Positions 15,235 through 24,882 of a stretch of DNA of 64,000 bases are shown here, piece after piece. This DNA is from Spirochaeta africana DSM 8902 (GTDB lineage: Bacteria; Spirochaetota; Spirochaetia; DSM-27196; DSM-8902). The notes beneath the pieces are model-generated. The model saw only the letters and a list, made by a program, of their open reading frames with translations. It did not search any database and was not told where the DNA came from. A program made the position numbers and the translations under genes. Position 1 is the first letter of the stretch; each line of letters starts with the position of its first letter. The stretch lies in NCBI RefSeq assembly GCF_000242595.2, contig NC_017098.1, positions 2,499,501 to 2,563,500 of the forward strand, written 5' to 3'.

Positions 15235-18200
15235 ATGCCGAACTTTGTACATCTGCACACCCATTCTGATTTCAGCCTTCTCCATGCCACTACACGTATC
15301 AAGGACATGGTTGCCCGCGCAGCAGAACTGAATATGCCGGCGCTGGCAATGACCGACCTTGGCAATATGTTCGGGGTAATCCACTTCTACACTGCCTGCC
15401 GCAAGGCTGGCATCAAACCGATCGTGGGTACCGAGGTCTATATTGCCCCGAACGGACGGCTGACCAAAGAGAAATTCGAGGACGGCAATCGCCTGTCACG
15501 CCTGGTATTGCTGGCTCGCAACCTTGAGGGCTACCAGAACCTGCTCAAGATTTCCACCATCGGCTACACCGAGGGCTTTTATTATAAACCTCGTATCGAT
15601 GACGAGGTGCTGGAACAGCACAGTCAGGGATTGATATGCCTGACCGGTCCACTATCCGGCGAGGTCCCGAACCTGATTGTCCGCAACCGGGTTGATGAAG
15701 CCCAGGCACGACTTGAATGGTACATCCGGGTCTTCGGGCAGGAGCATGTATTCGTCTGTCTGCAGGATCACAACATCCCGGATGAGAAGATCGTCAACCG
15801 CACCCTGATTGAACTCGCCCCCCGACTGGGCCTGCCGCTGATCGCCACCAACGATGTCCACTACCTGAACCGTGAGGATGCCGTAGCACAGGATGCCCTG
15901 CTGTGCATCGGCTCGCAGCGCAAGCGCAACGAGACCAACCGGCATCGTTTCCATGGCGACCAGTATTATTTCAAGACCGCTGAGGAGATGGCGCAGCTGT
16001 TCCCCGAGCAGCCCGAGGCCTTGGAGAACACCCTGAAGGTTGCCGGGCTGTGTGAGCTGGAGATACCCCAGCCCGGCCCGCTGCTGCCCGATTACCATAT
16101 CCCGCCCGATTTTGAAACACCGGACGACTACCTGCGCCATCTGACCTACGAGGGACTGCGCAGTCGCTACGGCGAGATTACCGAGGAGATTGATGCCCGG
16201 GCCGATTACGAGCTCGGGATTATCATCTCGATGGGTTTCACCGGCTATTTCCTGATTGTATGGGACTTTATCCGCTACGCCCATGACAACGACATTCCGG
16301 TTGGTCCCGGACGGGGCTCGGGTGCCGGATCGATAGTAGCCTATGCCCTGGCAATTACCGACATCGACCCGCTCAAGTACAGCCTGCTGTTCGAACGGTT
16401 TCTGAATCCCGAACGGGTCTCGATGCCGGATTTCGACATCGACTTCTGCTTTGAACGCCGCCAGGAGGTCATCAACTACGTCACCTCCAAGTACGGTCAT
16501 GACCGGGTCGGGCAGATCATTACCTTCGGAACCCTGAAAGCCAAGGCGGTAATCCGGGATGTCGCGCGGGTGCTGGATCTGCCGTACACCGAGGCTGATA
16601 TGATCGCCAAGCTGATCCCCGACGACCTGAAAATGACACTCCCCAAAGCCCTGGAGGTAGAGCCCAAGCTGCAGGAGCTGAGGGAACGTGGCGGCACCCA
16701 TCAGGACCTTATCGAGATCGGCCTGCGCCTTGAGGGGCTGCACCGCCATGCCTCTACCCATGCTGCCGGGGTGGTTATCGGCAAAGAGGTGCTGACCGAG
16801 TACGTGCCGCTGTACCGCGACCCCAAGACTGCCGCGATCTCTACCCAGTTCACCATGGACCTGCTGGAGCCCTGCGGCCTGGTAAAGATGGACTTTCTTG
16901 GCCTGAAGACCCTCACCCTGATTCGCAACACCGAGAAGCTGATCCGCGAGCGCGGGATCGCGTTTGATATCGAGCAGGTCTCGGAGGAGGATCCCGCCAC
17001 CTTTACCCTGCTTGGTGAAGGCCGCAGCATCTGCGTCTTCCAGTTCGAGAGTGACGGGATGCAGGACATCCTGAAAAAGGCCAAGCCCAGTCGCATCGAG
17101 GACCTGATCGCCTTGAACGCCCTGTACCGGCCCGGTCCGATGGACAACATCCCGCAGTTCATCGAGTCCAAATGGAACCCCGCCAGCATTACCTACCCCC
17201 ACCCTGACCTTGAACAGGTGCTCAAGGAAACCTACGGGGTAATTGTGTACCAGGAACAGGTAATGGAGATCGTCCAGATCATCGGCGGTTTCAGCCTGGG
17301 CCAGGCAGATATCCTGCGTCGGGCGATGGGAAAAAAGAAGGAACAGGAGATGGCACGCATGGAGGTCGAGTACCTCCAGGGAGCCCGCGAAAAAGGCATT
17401 GCCGAGGATACTGCCAAGAGCATCTTCGAGCTGCTGAAGCCTTTCGCCGGCTACGGTTTCAACAAGTCACACGCTGCTGCCTACTCTGTTCTGGCCTACA
17501 AGACCGCCTACCTCAAGGCAAACTACCCGGCCGAATTCATGGCTGCCAACCTCACCAACGAAATCAACAACCCGAAAAACATGGTGAAGTACATGGCCGA
17601 GGCCCATGACATGGGGCTGGAAATTCTCCCGCCGGACATCAACACCTCGAAGAAGCATTTCAGTGTAGTCGATGGCAGAATTATCTACGGTCTGGTCGGG
17701 ATAAAGAATGTCGGCAGCAGCGCTGTTGATGCCATCCTGCATGAACGGGAGGCCAATGGCCCCTTCAGTTCGATGGATGAGTTCCTGGAGCGCATCGACA
17801 TGCGAACTGTAAACCGCAAGGTAATCGAGGTATTGATAGTAACCGGGGTGTTCGACTGCTTTGGCAGGGGGCGCCGACCGCTGCTGGAATTCCTTGGCCA
17901 GCTGGCCGATATTGCGGCTCAGAAACGCAAGAACCGGGAAGAGGGACAGGTAAGCCTGTTTGCCGACTCCGAGGAGGAGGAATTCCCCGAACTTGATTTT
18001 GCCGGCGTACAGGAGTTTCCGCTGCGCGAACTGCTGCAGCACGAAAAAGAGATCCTGGGGTTTTACTTTTCCGGCCACCCGCTGGACGACTACCGCGAAA
18101 CCTGGCTGCGTACCTCTACCTGCAATCTGGCCAGGATGGAAACACTTCCCGGCGAAAAGGAGGTCACCCTGCTGGGGCTGGTTACCTCTCTGCGGGTGAT

Positions 18201-18702
18201 CTTTACCAAGCGGGGATCCCAGATGGCGATCGGTACGATAGAGGACTACAACGGTAGCATCGATTTTGTTATGTTTGCCGAGGCCCTGGAGCCATACCGT
18301 GATCTGCTGCAGGAGGATGCAATCCTGGGCGTGCTGGGAAAGATCGATACCTCGCGTGACCGGGTGCAGATTGTCGCCAGCGAGATCAGGCTGCCCGACG
18401 AGCTGGATGAGCGTGATATCGGGGTAGTGCATATCCGGCTGCGCCAGGACGGCACCAGCGAAAAGCAGCTGCATGAACTGCGGGCATTCCTGTCCAACGA
18501 TGAGCATACCGGCTGCTGTCCGGTATTTTTACATATCCCCCGCGACCCGAAGCCCGAAGTAATTATCGAGGTGTCGGCCGAGTTTCGCACATCTTCCCGC
18601 CCCGAGGTACTGCAGTCTCTTCGTACTTTTCCGGCAGTCGAGCGTGTATGGCGGGAGATCGAAGCACCCAAGCCGCAGGAAGCGAGTCCTGCACTGACCT
18701 GA
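15235..18702 (+). CDS. dnaE: DNA polymerase III subunit alpha
   Basis: Replicative polymerase catalytic subunit, 1155 residues, the normal DnaE size. The N-terminal PHP domain starts MPNFVHLHTHSDFSLLHATT, with ALAMTDLGNMFGVIHFY and VGTEVYIAP. The C-family polymerase core has GPGRGSGAGSIVAY and the catalytic PDFDID motif with Asp401 and Asp403 (the same numbers as in E. coli). Further conserved stretches are RPGPMDNIPQFI, YQEQVMEI and FNKSHAAAYSVLAY. The C-terminal part has HhH and an OB-fold region (EVTLLGLVTSLRVIFTKRG). It is followed 10 bases later by yggT. Its own promoter separates it from the preceding glycan/XDH-like operon. Confidence 0.98.
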   Translation: MPNFVHLHTHSDFSLLHATTRIKDMVARAAELNMPALAMTDLGNMFGVIHFYTACRKAGIKPIVGTEVYIAPNGRLTKEKFEDGNRLSRLVLLARNLEGYQNLLKISTIGYTEGFYYKPRIDDEVLEQHSQGLICLTGPLSGEVPNLIVRNRVDEAQARLEWYIRVFGQEHVFVCLQDHNIPDEKIVNRTLIELAPRLGLPLIATNDVHYLNREDAVAQDALLCIGSQRKRNETNRHRFHGDQYYFKTAEEMAQLFPEQPEALENTLKVAGLCELEIPQPGPLLPDYHIPPDFETPDDYLRHLTYEGLRSRYGEITEEIDARADYELGIIISMGFTGYFLIVWDFIRYAHDNDIPVGPGRGSGAGSIVAYALAITDIDPLKYSLLFERFLNPERVSMPDFDIDFCFERRQEVINYVTSKYGHDRVGQIITFGTLKAKAVIRDVARVLDLPYTEADMIAKLIPDDLKMTLPKALEVEPKLQELRERGGTHQDLIEIGLRLEGLHRHASTHAAGVVIGKEVLTEYVPLYRDPKTAAISTQFTMDLLEPCGLVKMDFLGLKTLTLIRNTEKLIRERGIAFDIEQVSEEDPATFTLLGEGRSICVFQFESDGMQDILKKAKPSRIEDLIALNALYRPGPMDNIPQFIESKWNPASITYPHPDLEQVLKETYGVIVYQEQVMEIVQIIGGFSLGQADILRRAMGKKKEQEMARMEVEYLQGAREKGIAEDTAKSIFELLKPFAGYGFNKSHAAAYSVLAYKTAYLKANYPAEFMAANLTNEINNPKNMVKYMAEAHDMGLEILPPDINTSKKHFSVVDGRIIYGLVGIKNVGSSAVDAILHEREANGPFSSMDEFLERIDMRTVNRKVIEVLIVTGVFDCFGRGRRPLLEFLGQLADIAAQKRKNREEGQVSLFADSEEEEFPELDFAGVQEFPLRELLQHEKEILGFYFSGHPLDDYRETWLRTSTCNLARMETLPGEKEVTLLGLVTSLRVIFTKRGSQMAIGTIEDYNGSIDFVMFAEALEPYRDLLQEDAILGVLGKIDTSRDRVQIVASEIRLPDELDERDIGVVHIRLRQDGTSEKQLHELRAFLSNDEHTGCCPVFLHIPRDPKPEVIIEVSAEFRTSSRPEVLQSLRTFPAVERVWREIEAPKPQEASPALT

Positions 18703-18711
18703 GGAGTTATT

Positions 18712-19302
18712 ATGAGCACACTGTTCCACGTACTGTACAGCATCGTAACACTGTACATGCTGCTGCTGTTTATCCGTATCCTGCTGACCTGGTTTGGCGG
18801 CCTGCAGAGCATGGGCCGACCCGCCGAGATCCTCTCTGCGATCACCGATCCGTACCTGAATCTTTTTCGCGGCATGCGGTTCCTGCGCATCGGTTATCTG
18901 GATTTCTCGCCGATCTTCGCCATTATGCTGCTGACCCTGGTGAGCTCGGTACTGAATCACCTGACCATGCACCAGCAGGTAACCATCGGGCTCCTGCTGG
19001 CAATAATTGCCTCTATGGTGTTCAGTGCCGTCAGCTTTTTTGCTTTCCTGTTTCTGGCACTGGCGGTGATTCGCCTGATCGGCATTCTGGCAAACCTGGG
19101 CACCGGGGGACATTTCATGGCTACCCTGGACACCATCTTCCAGCCAATGAGCTTTCGCATGGCAGCACGCTTTTTCCGCGGCCAGGCAGTCAGCTATACC
19201 ACCGCCCTGACGGTGATTGCGGCAATCCTGGCCGGGGTTTCTCTGGGCGCGCGCGTCCTCGGGCCGGTACTGGTAGACCTGCTGGTTCAGCTGCCGTTCT
19301 GA
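18712..19302 (+). CDS. YggT-family integral membrane protein
   Basis: A 196-residue membrane protein with two YggT-type repeats. Each has two hydrophobic helices around a short amphipathic motif; the first repeat contains IRILLTWFGG and DPYLNLFRG, close to the family pattern RxxLSW and DPxLxxxR. Helices lie at about 5-24, 62-85, 92-125 and 155-190. YggT proteins are linked to membrane shape, division or ion homeostasis, with no proven reaction. It starts 10 bases after dnaE with GAGG upstream and ends 4 bases before recG, so the three genes form one transcription unit. Confidence 0.8.
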   Translation: MSTLFHVLYSIVTLYMLLLFIRILLTWFGGLQSMGRPAEILSAITDPYLNLFRGMRFLRIGYLDFSPIFAIMLLTLVSSVLNHLTMHQQVTIGLLLAIIASMVFSAVSFFAFLFLALAVIRLIGILANLGTGGHFMATLDTIFQPMSFRMAARFFRGQAVSYTTALTVIAAILAGVSLGARVLGPVLVDLLVQLPF

Positions 19303-19306
19303 AGCC

Positions 19307-21550
19307 ATGTTGCTTGCGGAACTTGGCACCAGCGTAACCAAACTCTCGGGGGTGGGGCCGGCGGTAGCCGGCGATCTGCATAATCTTGGCGTCTACACCA
19401 TCCGCGACCTGCTGCTGCTGCTCCCGCGCGACTACGAGGATCGTCAATCCCTGCATCCACTGCAGCCGGACAGGGATGGTCAGGCCTGGGTAAACACCAT
19501 TGCCGAGGTAGTCGCACACGACTACTTTCCGTTCCAGGGCAAGCTCACCCTGAAGATCATGATCCGCGACGAACATGGCAGCGGCAGCCTGGTCTGCTTC
19601 GGACGGAATTTTCTGGCCCGCAAACTGCAAGTTGGTCAACGACACCATATCTGCGGTTCCTTTGCCATGCGCTATGGCGAATTCCAGTGCACCGCATTCG
19701 ACAGTGAGCCAGCCGGCAAGACTCCCCAGCGCTTCGGTCGGATACTGCCGATCTATCCCCTGGCTGGCAGCCTGCAGCAGGGGCGGCTGCGCAGTATACT
19801 GGAACGCACCCTGCAGCAGTACGGCGATAATCTGGACAGCTCCCTTCCGCAGGAGCTCTACCAAGATCTGGCAGACGCCCCTCCGGACAGCCGGGAAGCT
19901 GACCTCACTGGCAGCAGTAGCAACAGTAGCGACGGCACACCGGTGGACCACAGCTGCGCCACCGGCACCGGCACACAAACGGGCCGCAGTGGCGGCACCA
20001 CCAACTGCGGCACCGGACTGGCACTGCGATTCCTGCATGCGCCGCCCGATCTGGCCTGTGCCAGAGCGGGCCGGCAGGCCCTGGCCTACGAGGAGCTGTT
20101 CCTGCTGCAGGCACGTATCGCCCAGGCGGTTGCCGAACGGAAGAACCGCCAGCGCCCGCCGCGACAACACCCCGAGACCCTGCTGCAGGCCCTGATCGAC
20201 AGTCTGCCATTTGCACTCACACCGGACCAGCAGCAGGCAGTCACCGAGATCCGGCAGGATCTGAACAGCACTACCCCCATGCGCCGACTGCTGCATGGAG
20301 ATGTCGGATCCGGGAAAACCCTTACCGCGCTGTGCTCGGCACTGCCGGTACTTGAGGATGGCGGGCAGACGGTGCTGCTGGTACCGACCGAGCTGCTGGC
20401 ACAGCAGCATACCCGCACCGTCGCACGCCTGCTGCAGCCGCTGGGAATAGCCAGTGAACTGCTGACCGGCTCGCTTGCCCCGGCAGAGCGAGTCGCCGTG
20501 CTGGAGCGCATCCGCAGCGGTGCCGCGCAATTTATCTGTGCCACCCATGCTGCCTTCAGCAGCGACGTCGAGTATGCCTCGCTGGAATATATCATTGTGG
20601 ACGAGCAGCATCGCTTCGGTGTGGAGCAGCGGCAGGCCCTGATTCACAAAGCCGTGGACTCGGCCAACCGGCGCGGACCGGCAGAGCACCGGGACCCGGA
20701 TGTGCTGTTCATGACCGCCACCCCGATTCCACGCACCCTGGCATTGACCGTCTTCGGCGACCTGTCGGTCTCGGCTATCCGCTCGATGCCGGCCGGACGT
20801 CTGCCGATCAGAACACACCTCGCCCGGATGGGTAATGAGCAGAAGGTATACGACTGGGTTCGCGCCGAGCTGCAAAACGGCCGCCAGGCCTATTTCGTCT
20901 ACCCGCTCATCCGGGAGAGTGCCAAGCTCTCTATCCGTGATGCCGAGTCCATGGCTGCCCGGCTTGCCACCGAGGTGTTCCCCGAGTACAGCCTGGGGCT
21001 GATTCATTCCCGCACCCCCGCCGATCAGAAAGCGGCAACCATGCAGGACTTTCACCACGGCAGGATCCGGATCCTGGCAGCGACCTCGGTGGTCGAGGTC
21101 GGGGTCGATGTGCCCAACGCCACCTGCATGGTAATCGAACACGCCGAACGCTTCGGGCTGGCTGCCCTGCATCAGCTGCGCGGCCGGGTTGGCCGCGGCA
21201 ACCATCAATCCTACTGTTTTCTGGTGTATGCCGAACCCTTGACCGAGGAGGCCAAACAGCGGATCATGGTCATGAAGCAGCATACCGACGGTTTCGAGAT
21301 CGCCGAAGAGGATCTGAACATCCGCGGCCCCGGCGACCTTGCCGGCACCCGTCAGGCCGGGTTCCTGCGCCTGCGTGCCGCCCGCCTGCCGCGGGATATG
21401 GAGATCATGAACCGTGCTCGCCAGGATGCCTTCCGCATCATCGAGGCCGATCCGCTGCTGGAACAGCCTGGCCATGCCTGCATTCGCCGGACACTGCAGT
21501 GTGAATCACTGCTCAGCCTTGAATCCGAAGGAGAAGAACCATGCGCATAA
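19307..21550 (+). CDS. recG: ATP-dependent DNA helicase RecG
   Basis: Branch-migration helicase that reverses stalled replication forks; 747 residues, slightly longer than usual. The N-terminal helix-hairpin-helix and wedge OB domain (LSGVGPAVAGDLHNLGV; LLLLLPRDYEDR) come first. The Walker A motif HGDVGSGKT has Lys337, the Walker B-type motif is DEQHRFGVEQR, and motif III is FMTATPIPRTLA. The C-terminal helicase lobe has VVEVGVDVPNA and QLRGRVGRG. A Ser/Gly/Thr-rich insertion without clear structure (about 196-240) lies in the linker before the helicase core and explains the extra length. The stop overlaps rsmD by 10 bases. Confidence 0.97.
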   Translation: MLLAELGTSVTKLSGVGPAVAGDLHNLGVYTIRDLLLLLPRDYEDRQSLHPLQPDRDGQAWVNTIAEVVAHDYFPFQGKLTLKIMIRDEHGSGSLVCFGRNFLARKLQVGQRHHICGSFAMRYGEFQCTAFDSEPAGKTPQRFGRILPIYPLAGSLQQGRLRSILERTLQQYGDNLDSSLPQELYQDLADAPPDSREADLTGSSSNSSDGTPVDHSCATGTGTQTGRSGGTTNCGTGLALRFLHAPPDLACARAGRQALAYEELFLLQARIAQAVAERKNRQRPPRQHPETLLQALIDSLPFALTPDQQQAVTEIRQDLNSTTPMRRLLHGDVGSGKTLTALCSALPVLEDGGQTVLLVPTELLAQQHTRTVARLLQPLGIASELLTGSLAPAERVAVLERIRSGAAQFICATHAAFSSDVEYASLEYIIVDEQHRFGVEQRQALIHKAVDSANRRGPAEHRDPDVLFMTATPIPRTLALTVFGDLSVSAIRSMPAGRLPIRTHLARMGNEQKVYDWVRAELQNGRQAYFVYPLIRESAKLSIRDAESMAARLATEVFPEYSLGLIHSRTPADQKAATMQDFHHGRIRILAATSVVEVGVDVPNATCMVIEHAERFGLAALHQLRGRVGRGNHQSYCFLVYAEPLTEEAKQRIMVMKQHTDGFEIAEEDLNIRGPGDLAGTRQAGFLRLRAARLPRDMEIMNRARQDAFRIIEADPLLEQPGHACIRRTLQCESLLSLESEGEEPCA

Positions 21551-22176
21551 CCTCCGGCAGCTACCGGGGACGACGGATCGCCTGCCCCCCCGGCGTCATC
21601 CGCCCCGCTATGGATCGTATGCGGGAATCCCTGTTCAGTGCCCTCGGCCCGATCGAGGGGCTGAGTTTTCTGGACCTGTTCAGCGGCTCGGGGGTGATGG
21701 GGCTGGAAGCCGCTTCGCGCGGCGCTGCCGGCATCCGCCTGGTCGAGAAGGACATCGGCAAGAAACGGGTCATGCTGCAGAACATCGCTATCGCTGATCA
21801 GGACATACGTATCAGCTTTATGCCGGTCGAACGGTTTATCCGTTCCTGGAAGGAACACTTCGACATCATCTACCTGGATCCGCCGTTCGATTACCGCTAC
21901 AAGCTTCAGCTGCTGGAGAACCTGCTTTCCTCCCGACTGCTCACACCGACAACCCGGATCCTGATCCACTACCCGCGGGAGGATAACCTGCCGGACCGGA
22001 TCAAGCCGGCCGCGCGCATCTCCGGTACGGTCGCTGCCAGCAGTACGAACGCCGTTGGCAGCCCCGCCATTGTCGCCAACGCAGCCGGCGCAGACGGGCT
22101 GATCCGCACTGACCGCCGTGAATATGGCCGCTCCTGGGTCGGGTGGTATGTGCCGGAGAACAGCAGTCCGGCCTGA
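21541..22176 (+). CDS. rsmD: 16S rRNA (guanine966-N2)-methyltransferase RsmD
   Basis: SAM-dependent methyltransferase of 211 residues that modifies G966 of 16S rRNA. The start MRITSGSYRGRRIACPPG is typical, followed by the substrate loop RPAMDRMRESLFSAL, SAM motif I FLDLFSGSGVMGLEAASRGA, and the catalytic DPPF motif (YLDPPFDYRY). The C-terminal strand GRSWVGWY corresponds to the YGxT end of the family, but about 30 Ala/Ser/Gly-rich residues are inserted before it. It overlaps recG by 10 bases, so it belongs to the dnaE-yggT-recG unit. A new promoter-like element before hisZ follows. Confidence 0.92.
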   Translation: MRITSGSYRGRRIACPPGVIRPAMDRMRESLFSALGPIEGLSFLDLFSGSGVMGLEAASRGAAGIRLVEKDIGKKRVMLQNIAIADQDIRISFMPVERFIRSWKEHFDIIYLDPPFDYRYKLQLLENLLSSRLLTPTTRILIHYPREDNLPDRIKPAARISGTVAASSTNAVGSPAIVANAAGADGLIRTDRREYGRSWVGWYVPENSSPA

Positions 22177-22205
22177 ACTCTGTTTCCTTTTTTCCAGTGC
22201 TCTGC

Positions 22206-22227
22206 TACAATACCCGCCAGCAAGGAG
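22206..22227 (+). promoter_or_regulatory. -10 element and ribosome site in front of hisZ
   Basis: TACAAT (22206-22211) is a good -10; no convincing -35 is seen 17 bases upstream. AAGGAG (22222-22227) lies 5 bases before a GTG at 22233 and decides the hisZ start. Confidence 0.45.
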
Positions 22228-22232
22228 TTCCC

Positions 22233-23309
22233 GTGGTACACAAGCCATTTATTACCGAAGGAATGCATCTTGAGCATGTACAGCGGCATCGCCGCGTCCG
22301 CCGGGGTATCGAGGATCTGTTATTATCCTGGGGATACCGACCGGTCGAGACACCACTGCTGGATGATTACGACAGCTACCGCAATCACCTCTCCGCTCAG
22401 CTCGAGAGCGACAGCTACCGGCTGATCGATCGCAGCGGCACCGTCATGCTGCTGCGCTCAGATATCACCCTGTTTCTTGCCTGTCAGCTCGGTCGTCATG
22501 TAACCCCGGACGAGCTGCCCCTGCGTGTCAGCTACGCCGGCAACATCGTGCGCTATCAGTCGGATGAGGAGATTCACAGCGGCGATACCTTTCAGGCTGG
22601 GGCTGAGCTGATCGGGGTAGACGGCACCGAAGGCGATGCCGAGATACTCCTGCTGGCGGCACAACTGTTCCGGGACTTGCAGATAAGGGATGCTGCCCTG
22701 CATATCGGTTCGCGTCGATTGCTGCAGCTGGCCTGGCCGGATGCCGAACCGGCAGAGCTCGAGGCAATCGCTGCAGCGGTTCGCTACCGACGGTTTGACC
22801 AGGTGGCGGAACACAGCCGCACCGCCGGACGGCTTACCCCGGATGCCGCTGTACGGCTGTTCGGGGGGATCGCCGATGCGTCGTACTTCGCCCCTGACGC
22901 GATCGCGCCGAGCAAGGATACCCCGACCGATATACTCGCCGAGGTTTCCCGGATCGCAGAGCTTGCGCAGCTGGTCCAGGAACTGGAACCGGATATGCAG
23001 GTTCGGGTAGATTTTTCCGAGGTCGGTGCGCGCGAATACTACAGCGGCATGGCCTTCCAGATGTACTGTGCCGGTGCTGCCCGCCCGGTTGCTGGCGGTG
23101 GACGCTATGACAGCCTGCTGCAGGATTTCGGCTGCGGTGCCTCCTCGGTCGGTTTTTCGGTGGTGCAGTCAGTCATAGAGCCGCTGGCGACCCTGTCTCT
23201 CGATCCGGATTCCGATCGGATCAGCAGCGTTCATGACGCCGGCGATCTTCGCAGCCGACACCTCCAGGCCCAGTCCATGCGGGCCGAGGGAAAGAAGGTG
23301 CATCTATGA
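22233..23309 (+). CDS. hisZ: ATP phosphoribosyltransferase regulatory subunit HisZ
   Basis: A 358-residue HisRS-like protein without synthetase activity. It pairs with the short form of HisG and gives allosteric control by histidine. Class II synthetase features are seen: HRRVRRGIEDLLLSWGYRPVE at the N-terminus, VMLLRSDITLFLA and YAGNIVRYQ in the middle, and VAGGGRYDSLLQDFG near the C-terminus. The anticodon-binding domain of real HisRS is missing, and the gene sits beside hisG, so HisZ is the right call. The GTG at 22233 with AAGGAG upstream marks the start; an open frame further upstream begins inside rsmD and shows no family match. The stop overlaps hisG in ATGA. Confidence 0.9.
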   Translation: MVHKPFITEGMHLEHVQRHRRVRRGIEDLLLSWGYRPVETPLLDDYDSYRNHLSAQLESDSYRLIDRSGTVMLLRSDITLFLACQLGRHVTPDELPLRVSYAGNIVRYQSDEEIHSGDTFQAGAELIGVDGTEGDAEILLLAAQLFRDLQIRDAALHIGSRRLLQLAWPDAEPAELEAIAAAVRYRRFDQVAEHSRTAGRLTPDAAVRLFGGIADASYFAPDAIAPSKDTPTDILAEVSRIAELAQLVQELEPDMQVRVDFSEVGAREYYSGMAFQMYCAGAARPVAGGGRYDSLLQDFGCGASSVGFSVVQSVIEPLATLSLDPDSDRISSVHDAGDLRSRHLQAQSMRAEGKKVHL

Positions 23310-23926
23310 AGCAACTGACACTGGCGCTTCCCAAGGGGCGCTTGACCGAGCAGGTGCAGGAACATTTGACAGCCCGCGGAATTACCGTCCAGTTTGACAA
23401 GCGCAAACTGGTTGCCGAGGATCCGCAGGGGATTTTGAAGGTCCTACTGGTAAAAAACAGCGATTTGACTACCTATGTCCACCACGGGATTGCCGGGCTC
23501 GGGGTCTGCGGGGATGACGTCATGATCGAGTCGGGCCATCAGCTTATCAAGCTGCATACCTTTGACTTCGGGGCCACCAGGATGTGCCTGGCGGCACGGA
23601 CCGGCACCCCGGCTCCCGACGGTGGATCGGTAACCATTGCAACCTCGTACATCGAGTTTGCCCGTCAGTACTTCCAGGCACAGGGGCAGGAGGTCAAGCT
23701 TATCCGCTTGAACGGGTCGGTAGAACTGGCACCCATCCTCGGTCTGGCCCCGTACATTGTCGATCTGGTAGAAACCGGCAGCACCCTCAAGGCCAACAAC
23801 CTTGAGGTGGTCCAGGAGCTGGCACCGATCCAGGTACACCTGGTTGCCAACCCCAGCTACTACAAGCTGAACTACCAGGCGGTGGATCAGCTGGTCACTA
23901 CTATCCGCCAAGGAGTCTCCGCATGA
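23306..23926 (+). CDS. hisG: ATP phosphoribosyltransferase, short form HisG
   Basis: First enzyme of histidine synthesis: joins ATP and PRPP. It has 206 residues, the short form that lacks the C-terminal regulatory domain and needs HisZ, which is encoded just upstream. Motifs: LALPKGRLTEQVQEHL at the N-terminus, HHGIAGLGVCGDDVMIES, and the PRPP-binding segment YIVDLVETGSTLKANNLEVV. Both ends overlap neighbours in ATGA (hisZ before, hisB after), so the three genes are translationally coupled. The remaining his genes are not in this window. Confidence 0.97.
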   Translation: MKQLTLALPKGRLTEQVQEHLTARGITVQFDKRKLVAEDPQGILKVLLVKNSDLTTYVHHGIAGLGVCGDDVMIESGHQLIKLHTFDFGATRMCLAARTGTPAPDGGSVTIATSYIEFARQYFQAQGQEVKLIRLNGSVELAPILGLAPYIVDLVETGSTLKANNLEVVQELAPIQVHLVANPSYYKLNYQAVDQLVTTIRQGVSA

Positions 23927-24522
23927 ATCCGGTAACTATCGAACGAACCACCAAAGAAACCTCGATTTCCCTGTCCCTCGCCCCCGGAAGCCGTGCGGTC
24001 GATGGTCAGACACCCCAGATCGACATCACCACCGGGCTGCCGTTTATGGATCACATGCTGCATGCCTGTGCATTTCATGGCGACTGGCACCTGAGTATCC
24101 AGGCCCGAGGGGATATCGAGGTCGATCCTCATCATCTGGTTGAGGACCTGGGTATCGTGCTGGGCTCAGCCATCCTGCAGCTCCAGGAGCAGCTGGGTCC
24201 GGTTACCCGCTACGGCAGCATGCTGCTGCCGATGGATGATGCCCTCTGCGAGGCTGTAGTAGACCTGTGCAACCGCCCGTACCTGGTGTACAATGCACAG
24301 TGGCCGCAGCCGTATATCGGCAGCCTTGATGTCAGTCTGTTCCGGGAATTCTTTTATGCAGTCGCCATGAATGCACGCTGCAATCTGCACCTGATCATGC
24401 GCTATGGACAGAACTCGCATCATATAATCGAGGCCATGTTCAAGGCGATGGGCATTGCCCTTTCCAGGGCTGCTGCACCGCTGCACAGTGGCGATCCGCT
24501 GTCCACGAAAGGCAGCCTGTAG
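23923..24522 (+). CDS. hisB: imidazoleglycerol-phosphate dehydratase
   Basis: Mn-dependent dehydratase of the histidine pathway, 199 residues, monofunctional (no phosphatase domain). The metal-binding histidine motifs are present: FMDHMLHACAFHGDWHL, then DPHHLVEDLGIVLG, DDALCEAVVDLCNRPYL and QNSHHIIEAMFKAMGIAL. The ATG overlaps the hisG stop. The gene is followed 12 bases later by a small TPR-like gene that is probably cotranscribed but unrelated to histidine. Confidence 0.97.
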   Translation: MNPVTIERTTKETSISLSLAPGSRAVDGQTPQIDITTGLPFMDHMLHACAFHGDWHLSIQARGDIEVDPHHLVEDLGIVLGSAILQLQEQLGPVTRYGSMLLPMDDALCEAVVDLCNRPYLVYNAQWPQPYIGSLDVSLFREFFYAVAMNARCNLHLIMRYGQNSHHIIEAMFKAMGIALSRAAAPLHSGDPLSTKGSL

Positions 24523-24534
24523 TTCCGGAGGAAT

Positions 24535-24882
24535 ATGGAACAGCCGGATTTTTCCAGGGTAGAGCACCTGCAGAGCAGCGGGTTTATCAAGACAGGACAG
24601 GATCGCCCGGCCCATATCGATGCGAAGACACGGGTCGCACTGGTGCGCAAAGGCAATGAACTGTTTAATGCCGGCAGGATAGAGCAGGCCAGACGCGTAT
24701 TTATAACTACCGGCTACAGCGACGGGTTGATCCGGATCGGCGATTACTATCTCACCAAGGATCGCCCGCTGGATGCCTTCCGCATGTACTGGTTGGCTGG
24801 CGACAGAAAAAAGATTGAGCCCGAGCTTGAGAAAATGGCTCGGGTTATCCGACACTGGTTACAAGAGGATGCAGAATCTTGA
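24535..24882 (+). CDS. small TPR-like protein of unknown function
   Basis: A 115-residue cytoplasmic protein I do not recognise by name. It has no signal peptide. Residues 35-110 form three helix pairs of TPR character (ALVRKGNELFNAGRIEQARR, then a glycine-containing turn and DGLIRIGDYYLTKDRPLDAF). GGAGG lies just before the ATG. The end overlaps the next TPR gene in TTGA, so the two proteins are made together and may bind each other. A role as partner or adaptor is inferred only from the repeats and the coupling. Confidence 0.65.
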   Translation: MEQPDFSRVEHLQSSGFIKTGQDRPAHIDAKTRVALVRKGNELFNAGRIEQARRVFITTGYSDGLIRIGDYYLTKDRPLDAFRMYWLAGDRKKIEPELEKMARVIRHWLQEDAES

